NCBI GenBank assembly: GCA_963848205.1
Contig: CAWKCV010000003.1
Coordinates: 1,488,001 to 1,552,000 of the forward strand
Length of the DNA stretch: 64,000 bases
Origin: BOG-908 sp963848205
GTDB lineage: Bacteria; Pseudomonadota; Alphaproteobacteria; Acetobacterales; Acetobacteraceae
Reading direction: 5' to 3'
Under the pieces are notes generated by a model. It was not told where the DNA came from and did no database searches. It saw only the letters and a list, made by a program, of their open reading frames with translations. The translations under genes were made by a program, and so were the position numbers. Positions 60,638-64,000 of this stretch are shown in pieces. How positions within the stretch are numbered: the first letter of the stretch is position 1; each line of letters begins with the position of its first letter.

Positions 60638-60672
60638 GAGTTGTTTTTAGAAAAAGAACCAAAAAACTTTTG
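60638..60672 (-). repeat. dispersed hairpin element, copy 23
   Basis: GTTGTTTTT / AAAAAGAACC arms with one mismatch and AAAAAACTTTT tail. Between mntH and mntR, 5' of mntH. Confidence 0.82.
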
Positions 60673-60734
60673 CTCCCTCGCTGGACCCGCATTAATGGCC
60701 GTGACGAGCCGCCACCGAAGACGAGCGATTAGCC

Positions 60735-60765
60735 AAAGTTTTTTGGTTCTTTTTTCAAAAAGAAC
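60735..60765 (+). repeat. dispersed hairpin element, copy 24
   Basis: AAAGTTTTTTGG flank, GTTCTTTTTT / AAAAAGAAC arms. It lies 5' of mntR and faces copy 23. Confidence 0.86.
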
Positions 60766-60787
60766 TCTTCCTTCCTGGACGCCCCCC

Positions 60788-61207
60788 GTGCCCCTCTCCC
60801 CCGAAGAAGCCCAGGCCCAACGCTTCGGCCACGCCCGCGAAGCCCGCTCCGCTTCGCTGCTGGAGGACTACGCCGAACTGATCGCGGACCTGCTGGCCGA
60901 GGGCGGCGAGGCGCGCCCGACCGACATCGCGCGGCGCCTGGGCGTGAGCCACGTCACCGTGGTCAAGACAATCGGCCGCCTGAAGCGCGAGGGCCTGGCG
61001 ACGGGCCGCCCCTATCGCGGCGTGTTCCTGACCGAAGAAGGGCACGCCATGGCCTGCCGGGTGCGCGCGCGACATCGCCTGGTGGTGGATCTGCTGATCG
61101 CGGTGGGCGTGCCGCCGGAGGATGCGGAGAACGACGCCGAGGGGATCGAGCATCACGTCTCGCCGTCGACGCTGGATGCGTTCGCGCGGTTCCTGAAAGC
61201 GGGCTAG
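60788..61207 (+). CDS. mntR: manganese-responsive DtxR-family regulator
   Basis: 139-aa DtxR/MntR-type repressor: winged HTH EGGEARPTDIARRLGVSHVTVVK, then the metal-binding/dimerisation part with ENDAEGIEHHVSPSTLDAF. It lacks the C-terminal SH3-like domain of DtxR, as in MntR. GTG start at 60788, after a hairpin copy. Divergent to mntH, the expected target. Confidence 0.92.
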   Translation: MPLSPEEAQAQRFGHAREARSASLLEDYAELIADLLAEGGEARPTDIARRLGVSHVTVVKTIGRLKREGLATGRPYRGVFLTEEGHAMACRVRARHRLVVDLLIAVGVPPEDAENDAEGIEHHVSPSTLDAFARFLKAG

Positions 61208-61246
61208 CGCCTTTCATCGGGCGTGCGCGGCCCCATCTCGGGCGGG

Positions 61247-62440
61247 ATGGCAAGGCTCGCCCCACCCGACACCACGCATTCGTTGGCGCTCAGCCTGCAT
61301 GGCTCGATCCACGAGATCGCGGCGGCCGATTGGGACGACTGTGCGGGCGCGGACAATCCGTTCGTCAGCCACGCATTCCTCGGCGCGGTCGAGGATAGCG
61401 GCTCGGCAAGTGCGCGCACCGGCTGGCTGCCGCGCCATGCCGCGCTGCGCGACGCGTCCGGCCAATTGCTCGCGTGTGTGCCGATGTATGCCAAGGGGCA
61501 CAGCTACGGCGAGTATGTGTTCGACCATGGCTGGGCGCGCGCGTTCGAGCAGGCCGGCGGCGATTACTATCCCAAGCTTCAGGTTGCCGCACCGTTCAGC
61601 CCGGCGACCGGGCCGCGGTTGCTGATGCGCCCGGGTGCGGCGGTGGACGAGGCGACATTGGCGGGTGCGCTGGCGCAGGCTTGCCGCGAGATGAAACTGA
61701 GCTCGGTGCATGTGACGTTCTGCACCGAGGGCGAATATGCCGCGTTGGGCGAGGCTGGCTGGCTGCAGCGGCTCGGCGTTCAGTATCACTGGCAGAATGA
61801 CGGCTATGGGAGCTTCGACGATTTTCTCGCCGCCCTGAATTCGCGCAAACGCAAATCGATCAAGCGCGAGCGACGCGACGCCAATGCGGCCGGCCTGGTG
61901 TTCCGCACATTGCGTGGCGCGGAGATCGAGCGGGCGCACTGGAAAGCGTTCTACCGGTTCTACGAAAGCACGGTCGATCGCAAATGGGGCAGTGCGTATC
62001 TGACGGAGACATTCTTCCCGCTGCTGTCCGAACGGCTGGGCGATCGCGTGGTGCTGATGCTGGCCGAAGATGGCGGCAAGCCGGTCGCCGGCGCGCTTAA
62101 TCTGTTGGGATCGGACACGCTGTTCGGCCGGAACTGGGGTTGCATCGGCGACTACCCGTTCCTGCATTTCGAACTTTGCTACTATCGCGCCATCGATTTC
62201 GCGATCGAGCATGGTCTGGCGCGCGTCGAGGCGGGTGCGCAGGGCGAGCACAAGATACAGCGCGGCTATCTGCCGTCACCCACCTATTCGGCGCATTTCA
62301 TCAGCAATCCCGGTTTGCGTCGCGCCATCGGCGACCATCTGGCGCGCGAGCGGCCGGCGGTCGAAGCGGAGATGGCGGGGTTGATGACGCTCTCGCCGTT
62401 TCGCCAGCCGGACGGCGATCAGGCGGGGGGAGACACCTAG
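61247..62440 (+). CDS. GNAT/FemAB-like peptidogalycan-type acyltransferase
   Basis: 397 aa, matching the peptidogalycan biosynthesis/FemAB-like GNAT-fold family (DUF482): conserved NPFVSHAFLGAVEDSGS near the N-terminus, VPMYAKGHSYGEYVFDHGWA, KRKSIKRERRDANAAGL, FYRFYESTVDRKWG and GAQGEHKIQRGYLP near the end. Likely transfers acyl or aminoacyl groups to a cell-envelope component; substrate unknown. ATG 61247 chosen; GTG 61223 is an alternative. Confidence 0.83.
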   Translation: MARLAPPDTTHSLALSLHGSIHEIAAADWDDCAGADNPFVSHAFLGAVEDSGSASARTGWLPRHAALRDASGQLLACVPMYAKGHSYGEYVFDHGWARAFEQAGGDYYPKLQVAAPFSPATGPRLLMRPGAAVDEATLAGALAQACREMKLSSVHVTFCTEGEYAALGEAGWLQRLGVQYHWQNDGYGSFDDFLAALNSRKRKSIKRERRDANAAGLVFRTLRGAEIERAHWKAFYRFYESTVDRKWGSAYLTETFFPLLSERLGDRVVLMLAEDGGKPVAGALNLLGSDTLFGRNWGCIGDYPFLHFELCYYRAIDFAIEHGLARVEAGAQGEHKIQRGYLPSPTYSAHFISNPGLRRAIGDHLARERPAVEAEMAGLMTLSPFRQPDGDQAGGDT

Positions 62441-62473
62441 CCCGCGTTCAAGGCCAGCCAGCTGTCCGGTTCG

Positions 62474-62896
62474 TCAGACCGAGACGGTGCCCTCGGCTGG
62501 CATTTGACCGTTCGGGGTCATCGCATCGACCGCATGTGGCAGATGCTGGCTCAGCTGGGAGAGAAAGTCCTGCGGCTGCATGCCGGCCTGACTGGCCATG
62601 CTTTGCACCTGATTCTCCCCGAACACGGATTGCAGCTGCTGCGGGCTGACCGGCTGGTTGGCGCCATTGCCGACCCAGGACCGGGCGATCTGGCCGAGCC
62701 CCGCTTGTTCGAACTGGCCGATGAGGCCGGCCAAGCCGCCTGCCCCGCCGCCCGGCATGCCGCCGCCGGCGCCAGGGCCGGCCATGCCCATGCCGCCCTG
62801 CTGGCCGCCGCCGAGCAGCCCGGCGAGCACACCGCCCAGCGGCGAACTCGCGCCGCCGCCCATCAACCCGCCGATAACCTGATCGAGCATACCCAT
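62474..62896 (-). CDS. yidB: YidB/DUF937 family protein
   Basis: 140-aa YidB-like protein: MGMLDQVIGGLMGG, a Gly/Met/Gln-rich stretch (~25-55), then VGNGANQPVSPQQLQSVFG and ASQAGMQPQDFLSQLSQHLP. The family occurs widely in proteobacteria; function unknown. The ATG has AGGAAAG upstream. No signal peptide is seen. Confidence 0.88.
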   Translation of the reverse strand: MGMLDQVIGGLMGGGASSPLGGVLAGLLGGGQQGGMGMAGPGAGGGMPGGGAGGLAGLIGQFEQAGLGQIARSWVGNGANQPVSPQQLQSVFGENQVQSMASQAGMQPQDFLSQLSQHLPHAVDAMTPNGQMPAEGTVSV

Positions 62897-62928
62897 CGTA
62901 CGACTACTTTCCTGAAATGTGCCTGCTG

Positions 62929-63426
62929 CTACGCGACTTTCACCTTTTCGTTCTCGCCAGGATGCGGCGATGCGCCCGTCGTGACCGCTTTGATGTAGCC
63001 GAACAGGTGGACCATCGTGCTCGACGGCGCATCCCAATATTCGGCCTGATCCACGCTCACCTGCAGGATGGCGATATCGGGGTCGTCGACGCCCTTGGGA
63101 AACCAGGTGCGCATCGCCTCGCCCCAGTGGGCGGCGATCTCGCCTTTGTCGGTCGTGACTTCGGCCGAGCCGGACATCGAAATGTAGAGCTGGTGGTGGG
63201 AGTCCGCGTAGGTGACGCCGACGCGGTGCTTGGCGCCGACTTCGCTCACTTTGTGGGCGGACGCGTGGGTGTAGAAATACAGCGTGCCCTGGAAATCCTT
63301 CTGGGCGGCGACCATCGGCCGGGCGCGCAGATGCGTGCCGTCCTCGCTGGTCAGCATGGCAACCTGGATATGCTTGATCATGCCCGAGAGCTTCGCCAGC
63401 GTTTCGGCGTCAGCGGTATGAGACAT
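62929..63426 (-). CDS. pyridoxamine-phosphate oxidase-like stress protein
   Basis: 165-aa protein of the PNPOx-like flavin/F420-binding split-barrel family (general stress protein 26 type): MIKHIQVAMLTSEDGTHLRARPM, GTLYFYTHASAHKVSEV, VGVTYADSHHQLYISMSG, and DIAILQVSVDQAEYWD. No catalytic specificity can be read. GAGGAGCC lies upstream of the ATG at 63426. Confidence 0.86.
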   Translation of the reverse strand: MSHTADAETLAKLSGMIKHIQVAMLTSEDGTHLRARPMVAAQKDFQGTLYFYTHASAHKVSEVGAKHRVGVTYADSHHQLYISMSGSAEVTTDKGEIAAHWGEAMRTWFPKGVDDPDIAILQVSVDQAEYWDAPSSTMVHLFGYIKAVTTGASPHPGENEKVKVA

Positions 63427-63544
63427 CGGTGGGCTCCTCGTTTTCGTGATTGCAGGTGTTGACGCGCGCGGGGCCCCAAGTTTCCCAAAGCGCGCTCGCC
63501 GCACCGGGTTTGCGGGCGCCGGGGCGTGTGGCAGGTTCGCGCCC

Positions 63545-64000
63545 ATGCGAATCACCCCTCCTTCTGCCGGCGTCTTGGCCGCTGCCCTTCTCCTTACGGT
63601 CGCCGGCAGTGCGCCGGCACAGGATGCGGCCACGATCACCCGGCTGCAGGATGCGGTGATCCGCGCGCGCGGCAGCACCATCAGCATCCGCCGCCTGCCG
63701 ATCGAGACACCGACCGGCCGCGTGTTCCGCGACGTCGTGATCGAACTGCATGCCGACGCGCAGGGCCGCGTAAGCGTGGTCACCGCCGGACCCGCCGCCG
63801 CGGCGCCGCCGGTGGCGGCCGTTTCAGGGCAGACGCGGCTGGCCGTGCAGTCCGTGCCGAGCGGCCAGCCGACGCAGGCGGAGCTGCCGCAGAAGGTGTC
63901 GGCGCCGATCGTGATGCAGATTTTCCGCGCCGGGACCTACAGCGCCGCGGATGGCGGGCTCGTTCGGGTGCAGGACCGCGGCAACGACCTGGTGCATCAC
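63545..64000 (+). CDS. secreted protein of unknown function, truncated by the window end
   Basis: An open frame starts at ATG 63545 and has no stop before base 64000 (152 codons). Residues 1-25 look like a Sec signal peptide (AGVLAAALLLTVAGSAPAQ). The mature part is hydrophilic, with ISIRRLPIETPTGRVFRDVV, an Ala/Pro-rich stretch and a later APIVMQIFRAGTY. Family not recognised. Divergent to the PNPOx-like gene. Confidence 0.6.
   Translation, partial: MRITPPSAGVLAAALLLTVAGSAPAQDAATITRLQDAVIRARGSTISIRRLPIETPTGRVFRDVVIELHADAQGRVSVVTAGPAAAAPPVAAVSGQTRLAVQSVPSGQPTQAELPQKVSAPIVMQIFRAGTYSAADGGLVRVQDRGNDLVHH

Noticed and set aside
180..60765. The hairpin elements as ordinary Rho-independent terminators
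   Set aside because: The A/T-rich stem with an internal T-run and no T-tract after most copies is not a standard terminator; some lie inside coding ends or 5' of genes.
180..60765. CRISPR array
   Set aside because: Copies are far apart and irregularly spaced with no cas genes.

Overview
The window looks like chromosomal DNA of a GC-rich alphaproteobacterium, most probably of the Acetobacteraceae. The evidence is the protein style (EF-G, LepA, PheT and GltX variants), the NDUFA12-MlaD-DUF2155 gene order, a glycolate oxidase glcDEF operon, and many GTG and TTG starts. No phage, plasmid, IS transposase, CRISPR or defence genes were found.

Layout. 0-1.7 kb: end of an RND efflux operon (adaptor plus outer-membrane channel). 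1.7-5.1 kb: DUF1345 membrane protein and a DUF1501/DUF1800 export pair on the minus strand. 5.3-10.1 kb: fusA, radC and an orphan TSCPD-domain protein. 10.2-12.5 kb: NDUFA12, mlaD, a 70-aa protein, DUF2155, otsB. 12.4-17.9 kb (minus): ftsY-mtaB-dapF, then two paralogous zinc-ribbon/TonB-C-like membrane proteins. 18.1-25.0 kb (plus): rpmI-rplT, pheS-pheT, a degenerate histidine-kinase/receiver protein, lepA. 25.1-26.3 kb: GT61 glycosyltransferase and tRNA-Ser(GGA). 26.3-32.6 kb: an accessory block beside the tRNA (LysR, isochorismatase-like hydrolase, ABM monooxygenase, porin, cytochrome b561, GST, ToxR-like regulator, and the remnant of a surface adhesin). 32.7-38.2 kb: tesA/ybbA/ybbP, an amino-acid-type binding protein and a DUF2272 lipoprotein. 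38.3-45.3 kb: SEC-C/TPR/sulfotransferase, a second broken adhesin fragment, GT9, galE, metallophosphoesterase, DUF1289, VOC. 45.4-50.2 kb: glcD-glcE-glcF-TPR operon and rpmJ. 50.3-54.9 kb: methyltransferase, GST, DsbA-like oxidoreductase, and a PspB homologue with a DUF2807-PspC fusion. 55-64 kb: frameshifted gltX, nadE, SDR, mntH/mntR, GNAT, YidB, PNPOx-like protein, and a secreted protein running off the end.

The strongest unexplained signal is a dispersed family of about 24 short hairpin elements (~35 nt) lying almost exclusively at gene boundaries. Each has a conserved AAAGTTTTTTGG-type flank beside a stem whose clamp varies between copies but stays paired (GTCC/GGAC, GTTC/GAAC, CTTC/GAAG, CCTCTTC/GAAGAGG). 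Copies favour one orientation 3' of genes and the opposite one 5' of genes. Some are paired head-to-head around a GC-rich hairpin, several look like the T-tract part of a terminator, and four overlap protein-coding termini. They are absent from about 25.1 to 38.2 kb, which includes the accessory block. In the repeat entries below, plus means the AAAGTTTTTTGG flank is read first on the plus strand and the stem follows; minus is the reverse complement.
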